Assembly: GCF_000633515.1 (NCBI RefSeq)
Contig: NZ_AYMP01000023.1
Location: 124,001-188,000, forward strand
Direction: 5' to 3'
DNA from: Morganella morganii H1r
GTDB lineage: Bacteria; Pseudomonadota; Gammaproteobacteria; Enterobacterales; Enterobacteriaceae
DNA length: 64,000 nt
The notes below the pieces were generated by a model that saw only the letters and a program-made list of their open reading frames with translations, was not told where the DNA came from and ran no database searches. Positions 21,811-31,929 of this stretch are shown in pieces. How positions within the stretch are numbered: position 1 is the stretch's first letter; each line of letters starts with the position of its first letter. Both the position numbers and the translations under genes were made by a program.

Positions 21811-23103
21811 TTACGGCTTCACCGTCTTCAGCAAATAGTCCCGCAGCGCCGCAAAATCCGCCGGTAATACCGATGACAGCAGCGGCAAATCAGCGCGCTC
21901 CGCCAGTTCTGCCGGTAACGGCAGTTTACTGCCCAGAATCGCTTCCACACTCTCCAGAAATTTGGCCGGATGCGCTGTGCCGAGGAAAATACCGTACTCA
22001 CCCGGCTGCAAATCACTGCGCAGCAGACGATAGGCAATCGCGGCATGCGGCTCGGAAATATAGCCTTTCGCAGCCAGATCACGCAGGGTTTCACGGGTTT
22101 CATCATCACTTACCGCACCGGAACGCAGATCTTTCAGAGACCAGCCCTCACGTGCAAACAGCGCCTCAATACGCGGCCAGTTGTTCGGCTGGCTGACATC
22201 CATGGCATTGGATAACGTTGCCACCGTTGCTGCCGGTTTCCACTGCCCGTCCGCCAGATAGCGCGGCACCGTGTCGTTGGCATTGGTCGCGGCGATAAAG
22301 CGTTTCACCGGCAGCCCCATCGCTTTCGCCAGCACCCCGGCGGTCAGGTCACCGAAGTTGCCGCTCGGCACCGAGAACACCAGTTCACCGCGTTTTTCCG
22401 CCGGAACCTGTGCCACCGCTTCAAAGTAATAACAGATTTGTGCCAGCAGACGGCTGATATTAATGGAGTTTGCCGAGTTCAGATGCAGCGTCTGTTTCAG
22501 TTCCTCATCATCAAATGCCTGTTTCACCAGTGCCTGACAAGCATCGAAATCATCCTGCACCGCCACGGTATGAATATTGCCGCCGAGGGTACAGAACAGT
22601 TTTTCCTGTAACGGACTGATTTTCCCCTGCGGATAGAGGATCACCACCTGCACGTTTTTCAGGCCGTAAAAGGCATGTGCGACGGCAGCGCCGGTATCCC
22701 CGGAAGTCGCGGTCAGAATAGTGACGGGCTTGTCACCGGCAACGGCGGCCAGCGCCTGGGCCATAAAACGTCCGCCAAAATCTTTGAATGCCAGCGTCGG
22801 GCCGTGAAACAGTTCCAGACAGGCCACATCCGGCTCCACCGGACTGAGCGGTGCCGGGAAGGCAAAGGCGGCACGGACACGCGCGGCCAGCTCAGCTTCC
22901 GGAATTTCATCACCAATCAGTGCATGCAGAATGGCGGTGCTGCGGCTGACAAAATCCATCGCCAGCAGCTTATCCATTTCAGCCGGTTCAAAAAACGGGA
23001 TCTCACACGGGAAGAACAGTCCCTGCCCGCGTCCCAGCCCCTGTTTTACCGCCTGTGCAAAACTGACTTTTTCACTCTCATCTTTTAAATTGTACAGTTC
23101 CAT
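21811..23103 (-). CDS. thrC: threonine synthase
   Basis: ThrC converts O-phosphohomoserine to threonine with pyridoxal phosphate. The 430 residues begin MELYNLKDESEKVSFAQAVKQGLG. The PLP lysine lies in FHGPTLAFKDFGGRF (about residue 107), and the phosphate-binding loop is VPSGNFGDLTAG. Length matches E. coli (428). It is the last gene of thrLABC, 9 bases after thrB. Confidence 0.98.
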   Translation of the reverse strand: MELYNLKDESEKVSFAQAVKQGLGRGQGLFFPCEIPFFEPAEMDKLLAMDFVSRSTAILHALIGDEIPEAELAARVRAAFAFPAPLSPVEPDVACLELFHGPTLAFKDFGGRFMAQALAAVAGDKPVTILTATSGDTGAAVAHAFYGLKNVQVVILYPQGKISPLQEKLFCTLGGNIHTVAVQDDFDACQALVKQAFDDEELKQTLHLNSANSINISRLLAQICYYFEAVAQVPAEKRGELVFSVPSGNFGDLTAGVLAKAMGLPVKRFIAATNANDTVPRYLADGQWKPAATVATLSNAMDVSQPNNWPRIEALFAREGWSLKDLRSGAVSDDETRETLRDLAAKGYISEPHAAIAYRLLRSDLQPGEYGIFLGTAHPAKFLESVEAILGSKLPLPAELAERADLPLLSSVLPADFAALRDYLLKTVKP

Positions 23104-23112
23104 TTTTTACCT

Positions 23113-24045
23113 TTATGCACTTATCTGACGTGCGCCTTTGAGATCGAGACGGCACAGATGGACAAACCCTTCGCTGTTCTGCAAATACTGTGTGTTAAAG
23201 ACATCCGCCACCTGCTCTGCCGCTGATTTGCTGTCACAAACCGCAAACAGTGTCGGCCCCGAGCCGGAGATACCGCATGCCTTCGCGCCGTGTGCAAGCA
23301 CCTGCTCACGGACCGCATCAAAATTCGGTAATAATTCACGGCGGTACGGCTCTGCCACCACATCACGGATCATCGCCGCCGCCAGATCCGCCTGTCCGGT
23401 GTGACAGGCGTGGATAAACCCGGCCAGGTTGCGCCCGTGGCTGACAATATCCGCCCGTGAATAGGTAGCCGGTAAAATCGCCCGTGCCTGCGCCGTGGAG
23501 ACTTTAATACCCGGATACGCCATCACCCAGTACCAGTGTTCAAAGCCCGGTACCGTCTGGCTGACGCTGCCACCGGTTTCAATATTGAGCTGTAATCCGC
23601 CCAGGAAACAAGGTGCGACATTGTCATAATGCACACTGCCGGAGATACGCCCTTCCATCTCCCCCATCAGACGCAGCAGCGTCATTTCATCCAGCGGCCT
23701 GCCGGTGTATTCGTTCAGTGCCACCAGCGCGGCCACCACCGAACAGGCGCTGGAGCCCAGCCCCGAGCCCACCGGCATATTTTTTTCCAGTACCATGGCG
23801 ACCGGCAGATCATCATGAATGATCTCACTGAACCGTTCACGGCACTGATACACAATATTGTGCTTCGGGTTCACCGGCAGCTTCCCGGCAAAACGCCCGC
23901 GGTTTCTGAGTGAAAACGTCTCTGCCTTCGCGATGGACACACAGTCGCCGAGCAGTGCCCCGCTGGCCGGAGATACTGCCGCACCCAGCACATCGAACCC
24001 CACACTCACATTCCCGATTGACGCCGGTGCATAAATTTTTATCAC
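23113..24045 (-). CDS. thrB: homoserine kinase
   Basis: ThrB phosphorylates homoserine with ATP. It is a 310-residue GHMP kinase with the phosphate-binding loop [18 protein letters not shown] (about 90-107), the N-terminal [18 protein letters not shown] and the C-terminal motif [18 protein letters not shown]. Spacing to thrA is 3 bases, so translation is probably coupled. Confidence 0.98.
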   Translation of the reverse strand: MIKIYAPASIGNVSVGFDVLGAAVSPASGALLGDCVSIAKAETFSLRNRGRFAGKLPVNPKHNIVYQCRERFSEIIHDDLPVAMVLEKNMPVGSGLGSSACSVVAALVALNEYTGRPLDEMTLLRLMGEMEGRISGSVHYDNVAPCFLGGLQLNIETGGSVSQTVPGFEHWYWVMAYPGIKVSTAQARAILPATYSRADIVSHGRNLAGFIHACHTGQADLAAAMIRDVVAEPYRRELLPNFDAVREQVLAHGAKACGISGSGPTLFAVCDSKSAAEQVADVFNTQYLQNSEGFVHLCRLDLKGARQISA

Positions 24046-24048
24046 GTT

Positions 24049-26508
24049 TTACACTCCCAGTTTCCATGACATTGTCCGCAGCACATCCGCAAACACCCCT
24101 GCCGCTGTCACATCATTCCCCGCGCCGTAACCGCGCAGTACCAGCGGGATAGGCTGATAATAGCGGGTATAAAACGCCAGGGCGTTCTCGCCGTTTTTCA
24201 CTTTATACAGCGGATCGTTACCGTCTGCCTCAGTGATTTTTACCTGACAGCGGCCGCGATCGATGATGCCAACATAACGCAAAACGCGGCCTGCTTCTGC
24301 GGCTTTCGCCACACGCGCGGCAAAGGCCGCATCCAGTGATGGCAGATTCGCCATAAAGGTATTCACATCACCGGAAGCATCAAAGTCCGGCGGCAGCACA
24401 GAATCCACCTCAATATCCGCTAATTCAAGGGAGAGCCCCGCTTCACGGGCCAGGATCAGCAGCTTACGCGCCACATCCATCCCGGAGAGATCATCACGCG
24501 GATCCGGCTCGGTAAAGCCTTTGGCTTTCGCCGCCGCTGTTGCCTCAGACAGTGACATCCCTTCATCCAGCATACCGAAAATAAAGGAGAGCGAACCGGA
24601 CAGAATACCGCTGAACTGCACCAGCTCATCCCCCGCATTGAGCAGGTTTTGCAGGTTTTCGATCACCGGCAGCCCGGCACCGACGTTGGTGTCATAACGG
24701 AACTGACGTTTTGACGATGCCGCCGCACTGCGCAGTTCATGGTAATAATCCATCGACAGGGTGTTGGCTTTTTTATTCGGCGTCACCACGTTGAAACCGT
24801 CCTTCAGGAAATCCGCATATTGCAGGGCGATTTCCTCATTCGATGTACAATCCACAATCACCGGGTTGAGGAAGTGATATTCTTTTTCCAGGCGGATCAG
24901 ACGGCTGAGGCTGAACGGCTCTTTGGCCTGCGCCAGCGACTGATGCCAGTCCTGTAAATCAATGCCGCGCATATTGGTCAGCATCGCTTTTGAGTTGGCG
25001 ATACCGCACACACGCAGATCAATGTTCCGGGCTTTCAGCCACGCCTGCTGGCGGCAGATCTGCTCCAGCAACGCACTGCCGACCCCGCCGGTACCCACCA
25101 CAAACACCTCCACGATGCGGTCAGTGTTAAACAGCATCTGGTGACACAGGCGCACGCCGGCCGCCGCGAGGTCATTATCCACCACCGCAGAAATGGAACG
25201 CTCGGATGAACCCTGCGCGATCGCAATGATATTGATGTTGGCGCGGGTCAGTGCCGAGAAGAACCGCGCGGAAATACCTTTGAGTGTCCGCATACCATCC
25301 CCGACCACGGAAACAATCGCCAGGTTATCCAGCACGTCAAGCGGATCCAGCACCCCCTCTTTCAGCTCCAGATAGAACTCTTCTTCCAGCGCCTGCTGAG
25401 TGCGGGTCTTATCTTTCTGCGCCACACAAAAACTGATGCTGTATTCGGAAGATGACTGTGTAATCAGCACGACAGAGATATTACGCCGCGACATCACCGT
25501 AAACACCCGCGCCGCCATCCCGACCATCCCTTTCATGCCCGGGCCGGAGACATTAAACATCGCCATATTATTCAGGTTGGTGATCCCTTTCACCGGCAGG
25601 CTGTCATCCCGCTGACCGTCACCGATCAGCGTGCCCGGTGCGTCCGGATTGAGGGTGTTTTTAATCAGGCACGGGATCTGGAACTGGGCAATCGGTGCGA
25701 TAGTGCGCGGATGCAGGACTTTTGCCCCGAAATAGGAGAGCTCCATCGCTTCCTGATACGACATACCTTTCAGCAGACGGGCATCCGGGACAAAACGCGG
25801 GTCACAGGTATACACGCCGTCCACATCAGTCCAGATTTCACAGCAGGCCGCGCGCAGACACGCCGCCAGTACCGCCGCAGAATAATCAGAGCCGTTACGT
25901 CCCAGCACCACCAGCTCGCCGTTTTCATTACCGGCGGTGAATCCCGCCATCAAAATAATGTGGTCAGACGGAATATTCAGTGCTGCAATGCGTTTTGTTG
26001 ATTCATTTATATCAACAGTGGATTCCAGATAACCACCGAACGCCAGCAGATTGACCACCGGGTCAATCACCGTCACTTTATGGCCGCGGGCTTTCAGCAG
26101 TGATGCCATCACTGCGACAGAAAAACGCTCACCGCAGCTGATCATATTGGCATTGATGCCGTCCGGACACTGTCCCAGCAGTGACACGCCGTGCAATACC
26201 CGGCGGATCCGGCTGATTTCCTGCTCCGTTTCATGCTTCAGCCGGTCATATTCAAAACCGGGCACCGCATCACGCAGCCCGTCCAGAATCGCCCCGAGGA
26301 TCGCAGCGGCATCGTGTACCAGGGTGTTTGCTTCCTGCCCGCTGACGGTCTGCTCCACCATCGCCACTAAGTAATTAGTGATTTTCGCCGGTGCGGAAAG
26401 CACCATGGCGAGCTGTCCCTGCGCGAGTTTTTTCTCCGCGATGCCTGCGATGTTCAGTATACGATCCGCGTTTGCCACGGATGTGCCGCCAAATTTAAGT
26501 ACACGCAT
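24049..26508 (-). CDS. thrA: bifunctional aspartokinase I / homoserine dehydrogenase I
   Basis: ThrA performs the first and third steps of the aspartate-to-threonine pathway. The 819 residues (E. coli 820) open with the kinase motif [17 protein letters not shown]. Two ACT-like regulatory segments ([25 protein letters not shown], then [25 protein letters not shown]) precede the dehydrogenase Rossmann motif [14 protein letters not shown] (about 470-483). The ACT domains bind threonine for feedback inhibition. Expression is under the attenuator upstream. Confidence 0.98.
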   Translation of the reverse strand: MRVLKFGGTSVANADRILNIAGIAEKKLAQGQLAMVLSAPAKITNYLVAMVEQTVSGQEANTLVHDAAAILGAILDGLRDAVPGFEYDRLKHETEQEISRIRRVLHGVSLLGQCPDGINANMISCGERFSVAVMASLLKARGHKVTVIDPVVNLLAFGGYLESTVDINESTKRIAALNIPSDHIILMAGFTAGNENGELVVLGRNGSDYSAAVLAACLRAACCEIWTDVDGVYTCDPRFVPDARLLKGMSYQEAMELSYFGAKVLHPRTIAPIAQFQIPCLIKNTLNPDAPGTLIGDGQRDDSLPVKGITNLNNMAMFNVSGPGMKGMVGMAARVFTVMSRRNISVVLITQSSSEYSISFCVAQKDKTRTQQALEEEFYLELKEGVLDPLDVLDNLAIVSVVGDGMRTLKGISARFFSALTRANINIIAIAQGSSERSISAVVDNDLAAAGVRLCHQMLFNTDRIVEVFVVGTGGVGSALLEQICRQQAWLKARNIDLRVCGIANSKAMLTNMRGIDLQDWHQSLAQAKEPFSLSRLIRLEKEYHFLNPVIVDCTSNEEIALQYADFLKDGFNVVTPNKKANTLSMDYYHELRSAAASSKRQFRYDTNVGAGLPVIENLQNLLNAGDELVQFSGILSGSLSFIFGMLDEGMSLSEATAAAKAKGFTEPDPRDDLSGMDVARKLLILAREAGLSLELADIEVDSVLPPDFDASGDVNTFMANLPSLDAAFAARVAKAAEAGRVLRYVGIIDRGRCQVKITEADGNDPLYKVKNGENALAFYTRYYQPIPLVLRGYGAGNDVTAAGVFADVLRTMSWKLGV

Positions 26509-26537
26509 GTGTCACCTGCTCCTGCCGTTTTTAGTCC

Positions 26538-26575
26538 AAAAAAAAAGCCCGCACAGTCATTGTGCGGGCTTTTTT
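26538..26575 (-). terminator. thr operon attenuator
   Basis: A strong stem gcccgcac / gtgcgggc with a short loop is followed on the minus strand by nine Ts. It lies between the thrL stop and the thrA start. This is the transcription attenuator that forms when charged tRNA-Thr and tRNA-Ile are plentiful. Confidence 0.93.
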
Positions 26576-26593
26576 CGTGATTTCAGATATGCG

Positions 26594-26668
26594 TCAGCCC
26601 GCACCGCCGGTGGTAATGGTGGTGGTGGTGGTGGTAATAATAATCATGGTCAGGCTGTGATTACGCAT
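26594..26668 (-). CDS. thrL: thr operon leader peptide
   Basis: This 24-residue reading frame starts MRNHSLTM, continues with three Ile codons, six consecutive Thr (ACC) codons, Ile and two more Thr, and ends GGAG. Translation senses charged tRNA-Thr and tRNA-Ile and controls folding of the attenuator 19 bases downstream. An AGGA site lies 5 bases before the ATG. E. coli ThrL is 21 residues with the same Thr/Ile bias; the N-terminus here is longer and different. An internal ATG at 26647 is a possible alternative start but has no ribosome-binding site. Confidence 0.93.
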   Translation of the reverse strand: MRNHSLTMIIITTTTTTITTGGAG

Positions 26669-26706
26669 GGGGTTCCTGTCTGTCATTTGTCTGGTTAACC
26701 CTATTA

Positions 26707-26735
26707 CGGTTAAAGGAAAGACCGGTTGATGTCAA
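26707..26735 (-). promoter_or_regulatory. thrLABC promoter
   Basis: TTGACA (26735-26730), 17 bases, TAACCG (26712-26707), followed by TAATAGG. The layout matches the E. coli thr promoter, which also has a TAACCA-type -10. The transcript would begin about 30 bases before thrL. Confidence 0.75.
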
Positions 26736-26739
26736 ATTA

Positions 26740-27301
26740 TTCTTCAGATTTGCCCGCAGAATCAGACAATTTGAATTTGATCACATATCAGTATAAAAAG
26801 AAATTACGGCAAATTAACGCCGTTATCATCTCATCAACCGGCATTTAATTTTACAGAACCAGGAGTTTCTGTATTTTTTCACTTTTATCATACAGGTTGC
26901 GTTTTTCGCTGTTTACCCGGCAGAAAAATGTACAATAATCAGACAAGTCAGATATAATGCTTAACATTGTATTTCTATTTATTTGACAATCATTAAAACC
27001 AGCAATTAACAATTGAAAATTGTGTTAACGTGCTACAATTGATTTTGATATGTATCAACAAAGGTTAGATTTCCGGATGGTAAATGATTGGGTTGCTGTT
27101 ATATTGGTGTTAATAGACTAATATTGGTACGAATCGTTTCAATTCCTTACGTTCTGAGTTGAGTGATTGTTAAAATGCGGTCTGAACAAGATTTTTTTCT
27201 GTCTGTGGTGATGTGCCGGACATAACCACAACGATACCGGCACAGGTTACACGGGCAGATAATCAGATTTCTTATTATTCTAAGTAATTTAGGTAGCGAC
27301 T
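26740..27301 (+). promoter_or_regulatory. long AT-rich arcA upstream region
   Basis: About 560 bases precede arcA without a coding gene. A TGC-extended -10 element TACAAT (27034-27039), with TTGAAA 15 bases upstream (27013-27018), is the best promoter candidate, giving a leader of about 255 bases. A TATAAT at 26953-26958 with a weak -35 is another. E. coli arcA likewise has a long leader with several promoters. The gtgttaac-type AT-rich stretches may hold FNR or ArcA sites, but I could not define one. Confidence 0.45.
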
Positions 27302-28018
27302 ATGCAAACCCCGCATATTTTAATTGTTGAAGATGAGATCGTCACCCGTAACACCCTGAAAAGTATTTTCGAAGCAGAGGGTTACGTGGTACATGAAGCC
27401 ACTGATGGTGCAGAGATGCACAATGTGCTGTCAGACCATGATATCAATTTGGTTATCATGGACATCAACCTCCCGGGAAAAAATGGTCTGTTGCTGGCGC
27501 GTGAGCTCCGCGAACAGGCAAACGTGGCACTGATGTTCTTAACCGGCCGTGATAATGAAGTGGATAAAATCCTCGGTCTGGAAATCGGTGCTGATGACTA
27601 CATCACCAAGCCGTTTAACCCGCGTGAACTGACTATCCGCGCACGCAACTTACTGTCACGGACCATGAATCTGGCCGGTGGCAGCGAAGAGCGCCGCAGT
27701 GTGGAAAGTTACAAGTTCAACGGCTGGGAACTGGATATCAACAGCCGCTCATTAATCGGACCAACCGGCGAGCAGTACAAGCTGCCGCGCAGTGAGTTCC
27801 GTGCAATGCTGCACTTCTGTGAGAATCCGGGCAAGATTCAGACCCGTGCTGAACTGCTCAAGAAAATGACCGGCCGTGAACTGAAACCGCATGACCGTAC
27901 AGTGGATGTCACCATCCGCCGTATCCGCAAGCATTTCGAGTCCACACCGGATACGCCGGAAATCATCGCCACCATTCACGGCGAAGGTTACCGGTTCTGC
28001 GGCGATCTCGAAGAGTAA
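27302..28018 (+). CDS. arcA: two-component response regulator ArcA
   Basis: ArcA, phosphorylated by the sensor ArcB under low oxygen, represses aerobic respiration genes. The 238 residues consist of a receiver domain with the acidic pocket (VEDE, 10-13), the phospho-acceptor Asp54 in VIMDINLPG and Lys in ITKPF (about 101-105), followed by an OmpR-type winged helix ([28 protein letters not shown]). Length equals E. coli ArcA. It is monocistronic, with a terminator directly after. Confidence 0.98.
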   Translation: MQTPHILIVEDEIVTRNTLKSIFEAEGYVVHEATDGAEMHNVLSDHDINLVIMDINLPGKNGLLLARELREQANVALMFLTGRDNEVDKILGLEIGADDYITKPFNPRELTIRARNLLSRTMNLAGGSEERRSVESYKFNGWELDINSRSLIGPTGEQYKLPRSEFRAMLHFCENPGKIQTRAELLKKMTGRELKPHDRTVDVTIRRIRKHFESTPDTPEIIATIHGEGYRFCGDLEE

Positions 28019-28044
28019 TCTTCCGCTGCGGTAACACACAGACG

Positions 28045-28083
28045 AAATCCCCGGTGATGCCGAGCACCACCGGGGATTTGTTG
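28045..28083. terminator. bidirectional arcA / creA terminator
   Basis: Perfect 12-bp arms aaatccccggtg (28045-28056) and caccggggattt (28068-28079) are followed by T-rich sequence on the plus strand. It lies between the convergent arcA and creA genes. Confidence 0.85.
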
Positions 28084-28097
28084 TTGCTGTTATCCGG

Positions 28098-28589
28098 TTA
28101 TTTGTTCCACGGCATGATCGGCACCGCACTCAGCGCATTCTTCGGCGAGCCGTCGACCACTTTGTCTGAATAAGTCAGATAAATCAGCGCGTGACGTTTC
28201 TCATCATAGAAACGAACCACCTGTAACTTTTTGAATACCATGGATGTCCGCTTCTGGAACACCACCTGGCCTTTATCTTTGCGGCCTTTTTTCACTTTAT
28301 CACTGACCGTGACCGGGCCGACCTGCTGACAGGAAATCGCGGCATCGGAGGTATCTTCCGCCAGACCCAGCCCGCCTTTTATCCCGCCGGTTTTTGCCCG
28401 GCTCAGGTAGCAGGTAATATTTTCCACATCCGGATCATCAAAGGCTTCCACCACAATCTTGTGATCCGGCCCCAGAATTTTGAATACCGTATCCACAGAG
28501 CCGATTTCTTCAGCATGGCTCAAAAAGGATAACGAACTCAATGAAATAGCTGTAATAATTCCCAGTATAGACCGGTGAGTCTGATTCAT
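28098..28589 (-). CDS. creA: CreA family periplasmic protein
   Basis: CreA is a conserved secreted protein of unknown function. The 163 residues start with a signal peptide (hydrophobic [19 protein letters not shown], cleavage after about residue 26), followed by [43 protein letters not shown], the family core. In E. coli creA heads creABCD; here the two-component genes creB, creC and creD are missing and creA stands between arcA and rob. Confidence 0.92.
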   Translation of the reverse strand: MNQTHRSILGIITAISLSSLSFLSHAEEIGSVDTVFKILGPDHKIVVEAFDDPDVENITCYLSRAKTGGIKGGLGLAEDTSDAAISCQQVGPVTVSDKVKKGRKDKGQVVFQKRTSMVFKKLQVVRFYDEKRHALIYLTYSDKVVDGSPKNALSAVPIMPWNK

Positions 28590-28799
28590 AATATTAATAG
28601 CCCAAGAAAACCATTTGAAAATTGTATGATTTTAAAGATAATCCATGTTACCAGTTTATGACAGTCGCCCTGTTCTTAAAACATTTTTCCGGCCAAAAGT
28701 AAGAATTGGTAAATGATTATCTCGTTGATAATCACTCAGGTTAGAATATAAATTCGTTATATCTCTTTCAGAACTTCATCAATCCAATAAGGGAGATGT

Positions 28800-29720
28800 A
28801 TGGATCAGACCAGCATCATTCGCGATTTACTCCGTTGGTTAGATGAGCATTTGGATCAGCCACTTTCCCTCGATAACGTCGCTGCGAAGGCAGGCTACTC
28901 CAAGTGGCATTTACAACGTATGTTCAAGGACGTTACCGGTGAAGCCATCGGCGCTTACATCCGCGCCCGCCGATTGTCACGCGCAGCCATTGCACTGCGG
29001 CTGACTGCCCGTCCTATTTTAGATATCGCATTACAGTATCGTTTCGATTCTCAGCAAACCTTTACCCGCGCATTCAAGAAACAGTTTAATAAAACACCGG
29101 CACTGTACCGCCGTCTTGACGAATGGTGCTCTGACGGAATTTGTTCCGCGATTCTGCTCGATGATACCCCGATGCCGGAGCATGAGTTTGTCACACTGCC
29201 GCCGATTACCGTTGCCGGTATTGAGCACAGCTGTTCCCATCGCCTGGAAGACTGGGCTACCGCTTGTACCCATATGCGTCAGGAGTTCTGGCTGCATCAT
29301 ATTTCCGTGGCGAAAACCATTCCTGATTATGTTTACGGGCTGTACCGCACCACCCGTAACCCGGATAAAGAAGATGAGCAGACGGTGACATATACCACTG
29401 CAGTGAAAAAAGACACCGCCGCCTTCACAACAGAGGAAAATGTCCGCGAAATGGAGATGCCGGGCGGGGAATACCTCTGCTTTACCTTCAGCGGTATTCC
29501 TTACCGCAGTGCCATACAGGATTTCCTGTTCACCATTTACGGCCAGTGTGTACCGCGTCTGGGGATCACCCGCCGCCGTGGTTATGATATTGAGCGCTAT
29601 AAGCTGAAGAAAGGCGCCGACATCCGTTATCCGGATGTGGCTGATGTGGATGATACCGATCCGCGCCATCACATCGAGGAATTTAAATACTATATTCCTG
29701 TCAGACGCAATCCGCAGTAA
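28800..29720 (+). CDS. rob: AraC/XylS-family regulator Rob
   Basis: Rob binds marbox sequences and activates genes for drug, solvent and oxidative stress tolerance. The 306 residues (E. coli 289) have the two helix-turn-helix motifs of the family at the N-terminus (LSLDNVAAKAGYSKWHLQRMFKD and ILDIALQYRFDSQQTFTRAFKKQF), then a GyrI-like ligand-binding domain (residues 120-300). Divergence from E. coli is concentrated in the ligand-binding domain and an extended C-terminus. GGGAG lies 4 bases before the ATG. Confidence 0.94.
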   Translation: MDQTSIIRDLLRWLDEHLDQPLSLDNVAAKAGYSKWHLQRMFKDVTGEAIGAYIRARRLSRAAIALRLTARPILDIALQYRFDSQQTFTRAFKKQFNKTPALYRRLDEWCSDGICSAILLDDTPMPEHEFVTLPPITVAGIEHSCSHRLEDWATACTHMRQEFWLHHISVAKTIPDYVYGLYRTTRNPDKEDEQTVTYTTAVKKDTAAFTTEENVREMEMPGGEYLCFTFSGIPYRSAIQDFLFTIYGQCVPRLGITRRRGYDIERYKLKKGADIRYPDVADVDDTDPRHHIEEFKYYIPVRRNPQ

Positions 29721-29793
29721 TCACTGCCGCAGAACAAACACCGCCGCCGGTGGTGTCTTGTTCACCCGGGCGGTGTCTGATTCAGCGGTTTAC

Positions 29794-30441
29794 TCAGCGC
29801 TGTACTTCATCCAGCGCCGGAAGACTCAGATGTGTGGTGTCACCGGCCGTCTCAACCACCCAGCCATCCGCCAGCCACGGGCTTTCCTGATACTCCAGAA
29901 CGGATAACGAGCAGTTACGCAGACGCAGACGGCGTTCCGCATACGCCGGCAGTCCCAGCACAGAACCAATCAGACATCCCAGCGCAATACCGTGACTGAC
30001 CAGCAGAACTTTGCTGCCCTCCGGCAGATCCAGGGTGCTTTCCAGCGCCGCCCGCATGCGGCTTTCCAGCTCAGCAAGCGATTCCCCTTCCGGGATCCGC
30101 CCGTCTTCCGCGCCGTTAAGCAGGCTTTTACGCCAGCCCTCTTCTTCTGCGGTCAGGGTATGGATCTGACGCTTTTCCAGCACGCCCATATTGAGCTCCC
30201 GCAGACGCGGATCCGCAATAATCTCACAACCGCAGGCTTCTGCGATCAGTTTCGCGGTCTGCTGTGTGCGGCCCAGATCACTGGCAATAATATGGGTGAT
30301 CCCTTCATTTTTCAGACGCGCGGCAACCTGCTTCGCCTGATCGATACCACTTTGGGTTAACGGGCTGTCAGAATGACCCTGGATACGGCGCTGAACGTTC
30401 CATTCAGTTTCACCGTGACGGACAAGAAATACCTGTGACAT
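29794..30441 (-). CDS. gpmB: histidine phosphatase family protein GpmB
   Basis: This is a 215-residue histidine phosphatase named as phosphoglycerate mutase 2 in E. coli, although true mutase activity in the cell is doubtful. The catalytic RHGETEWN (about 8-15), acid residue region PEGESLAELE and second His in VSHGIALG (about 150) are intact. The start at ATG 30441 matches the E. coli length; a further in-frame codon 9 bases upstream (30450) is less likely. It is convergent with rob and divergent from yjjX. Confidence 0.94.
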   Translation of the reverse strand: MSQVFLVRHGETEWNVQRRIQGHSDSPLTQSGIDQAKQVAARLKNEGITHIIASDLGRTQQTAKLIAEACGCEIIADPRLRELNMGVLEKRQIHTLTAEEEGWRKSLLNGAEDGRIPEGESLAELESRMRAALESTLDLPEGSKVLLVSHGIALGCLIGSVLGLPAYAERRLRLRNCSLSVLEYQESPWLADGWVVETAGDTTHLSLPALDEVQR

Positions 30442-30630
30442 AACTATCAATCTCTGCTTTTACTGTGTGAAAGTCTGATTACCCCGTTACCATACCGTAA
30501 AAACATTCCCGGGATCACGCTTTATCCCTGAAACTCTTTCACCGCACAGCACTGTCTAAAAAAATCTGCGGAAAGCCGCCAATATTCGCTATACTGCGGC
30601 AAACAAAATTACGTGGATAGTTTAATTATC

Positions 30631-31167
30631 ATGTTTCATATTATCGCAGCAACGACTAATCCGGCCAAAATTCAGGCTATCCGTTCCGCTTTTGAAGTGG
30701 TACTGGGTAACGGCAATTTTGATATTGAAGATGTGAATGTGGACAGCAGTGTGCCGCAGCAGCCTATCGGGAACACCGAAACCCGTACCGGCGCCCGTCA
30801 GCGCGTCAATGCCGCCCGTCAGGTCAGACCGGAAGCCGATTTCTGGGTTGGTGTTGAGGCAGGAATTGAAGGCGATATGACGTTTGCCTGGATTGTTATC
30901 GAGCACCGCCAGCTGCGCGGGGAATCCCGTTCTGCCAGCCTGATGCTGCCGGAAAAAATTCTCGCGGGGATCCGCGAAGGCCGCGAACTGGGTGATGAAA
31001 TGGCCGACCTGACCGGAGTGGAAGATATCAAACAGAAAGGCGGTGCGATCGGTTTCTTCACCGGCGGCGCGCTGACCCGGACCAGTGTCTATGAGCAGGC
31101 GATTATCCTGGCGCTGGTACCTATTCAGCATGAAATTTATAAATCCCTGAATACCAAAGAATCCTGA
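30631..31167 (+). CDS. yjjX: inosine/xanthosine triphosphatase
   Basis: YjjX hydrolyses ITP and XTP, cleaning the nucleotide pool. The 178 residues show the ITPase fold motif [16 protein letters not shown] at the start, then [15 protein letters not shown] and [26 protein letters not shown] chose ATG 30631, where homology begins, over a GTG 18 bases upstream at 30613. Order gpmB-yjjX-trpR is conserved with E. coli except that two genes are inserted before trpR. Confidence 0.93.
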   Translation: MFHIIAATTNPAKIQAIRSAFEVVLGNGNFDIEDVNVDSSVPQQPIGNTETRTGARQRVNAARQVRPEADFWVGVEAGIEGDMTFAWIVIEHRQLRGESRSASLMLPEKILAGIREGRELGDEMADLTGVEDIKQKGGAIGFFTGGALTRTSVYEQAIILALVPIQHEIYKSLNTKES

Positions 31168-31217
31168 TCTGAAAAACCGGACCGGTGATAACCGGCCCGG
31201 TGACTTTCCCGGCACAT

Positions 31218-31760
31218 TTACTGCTGTGCCAGCCACTCGTCCCGCGTAATGCGGCTGATATGTTCAGTCCGGTAATCATTCAGGAACGGATTGAATTTAT
31301 TTTCTTCGGTATGATGATGACGGAACCCGCACTTGGCCTGAGCGCGTTGTGACTGTTCATTATTTTCAAAATAGCCGCACCACAGCGCATCCAGCCCCGG
31401 GGTTTCAAATGCATGGCGCATCACTTCCCTGACCGCTTCCGGAATCAGCCCCTGTCCCTGGTACGGCACACCAATCCAGTAGGCGATTTCCCCTTCCCGC
31501 TGACTGATGTCAAAGTTGCTGTTTTCACCGATCAGAATCCCGATACACCCCACCGCCCGCCCGTTCGCTTTCAGTTCAGTGGCATAGACCTCACCGAGAT
31601 TAAAAACGGTGCGGATAACATCAGCACTTTCCTCAACGCAGCTGTGCGGCGGCCAGCCAGCGATCGGGCCGACCCGGTCATCTTTTGCCACTTCATATAA
31701 ATCGGCGGCATCGGTTTCTGCCCACGGGCGCAAAATCATACGTTCTGTTTCTAATATCAT
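31218..31760 (-). CDS. GNAT-family N-acetyltransferase, RimJ/RimL-like
   Basis: The 180-residue protein opens ILETERMILRPWAETDAADLYEVA, the standard start of RimJ/RimL-type GNAT enzymes, and has the acetyl-CoA loop IGVPYQGQGLIPEAVREVMRHAF (about 96-118). Substrate could be a protein N-terminus or a small molecule. It is inserted between yjjX and trpR and divergent from an AraC-type regulator that might control it. Confidence 0.85.
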   Translation of the reverse strand: MILETERMILRPWAETDAADLYEVAKDDRVGPIAGWPPHSCVEESADVIRTVFNLGEVYATELKANGRAVGCIGILIGENSNFDISQREGEIAYWIGVPYQGQGLIPEAVREVMRHAFETPGLDALWCGYFENNEQSQRAQAKCGFRHHHTEENKFNPFLNDYRTEHISRITRDEWLAQQ

Positions 31761-31929
31761 ACTGCTTACCTTACTTCAGTTATACATTCAGCCTCAGCGG
31801 CTCTCTCTGTGATGACGGGAAGTGTAGCCTGACGGCAAACCGGCGGTAAGCAACAAACCTCCGCACTTTCGGTACTTTTGAAAACTATTGTGATAAATTT
31901 TCTCTTATACCGGCTCAGAGACAGTAAAA

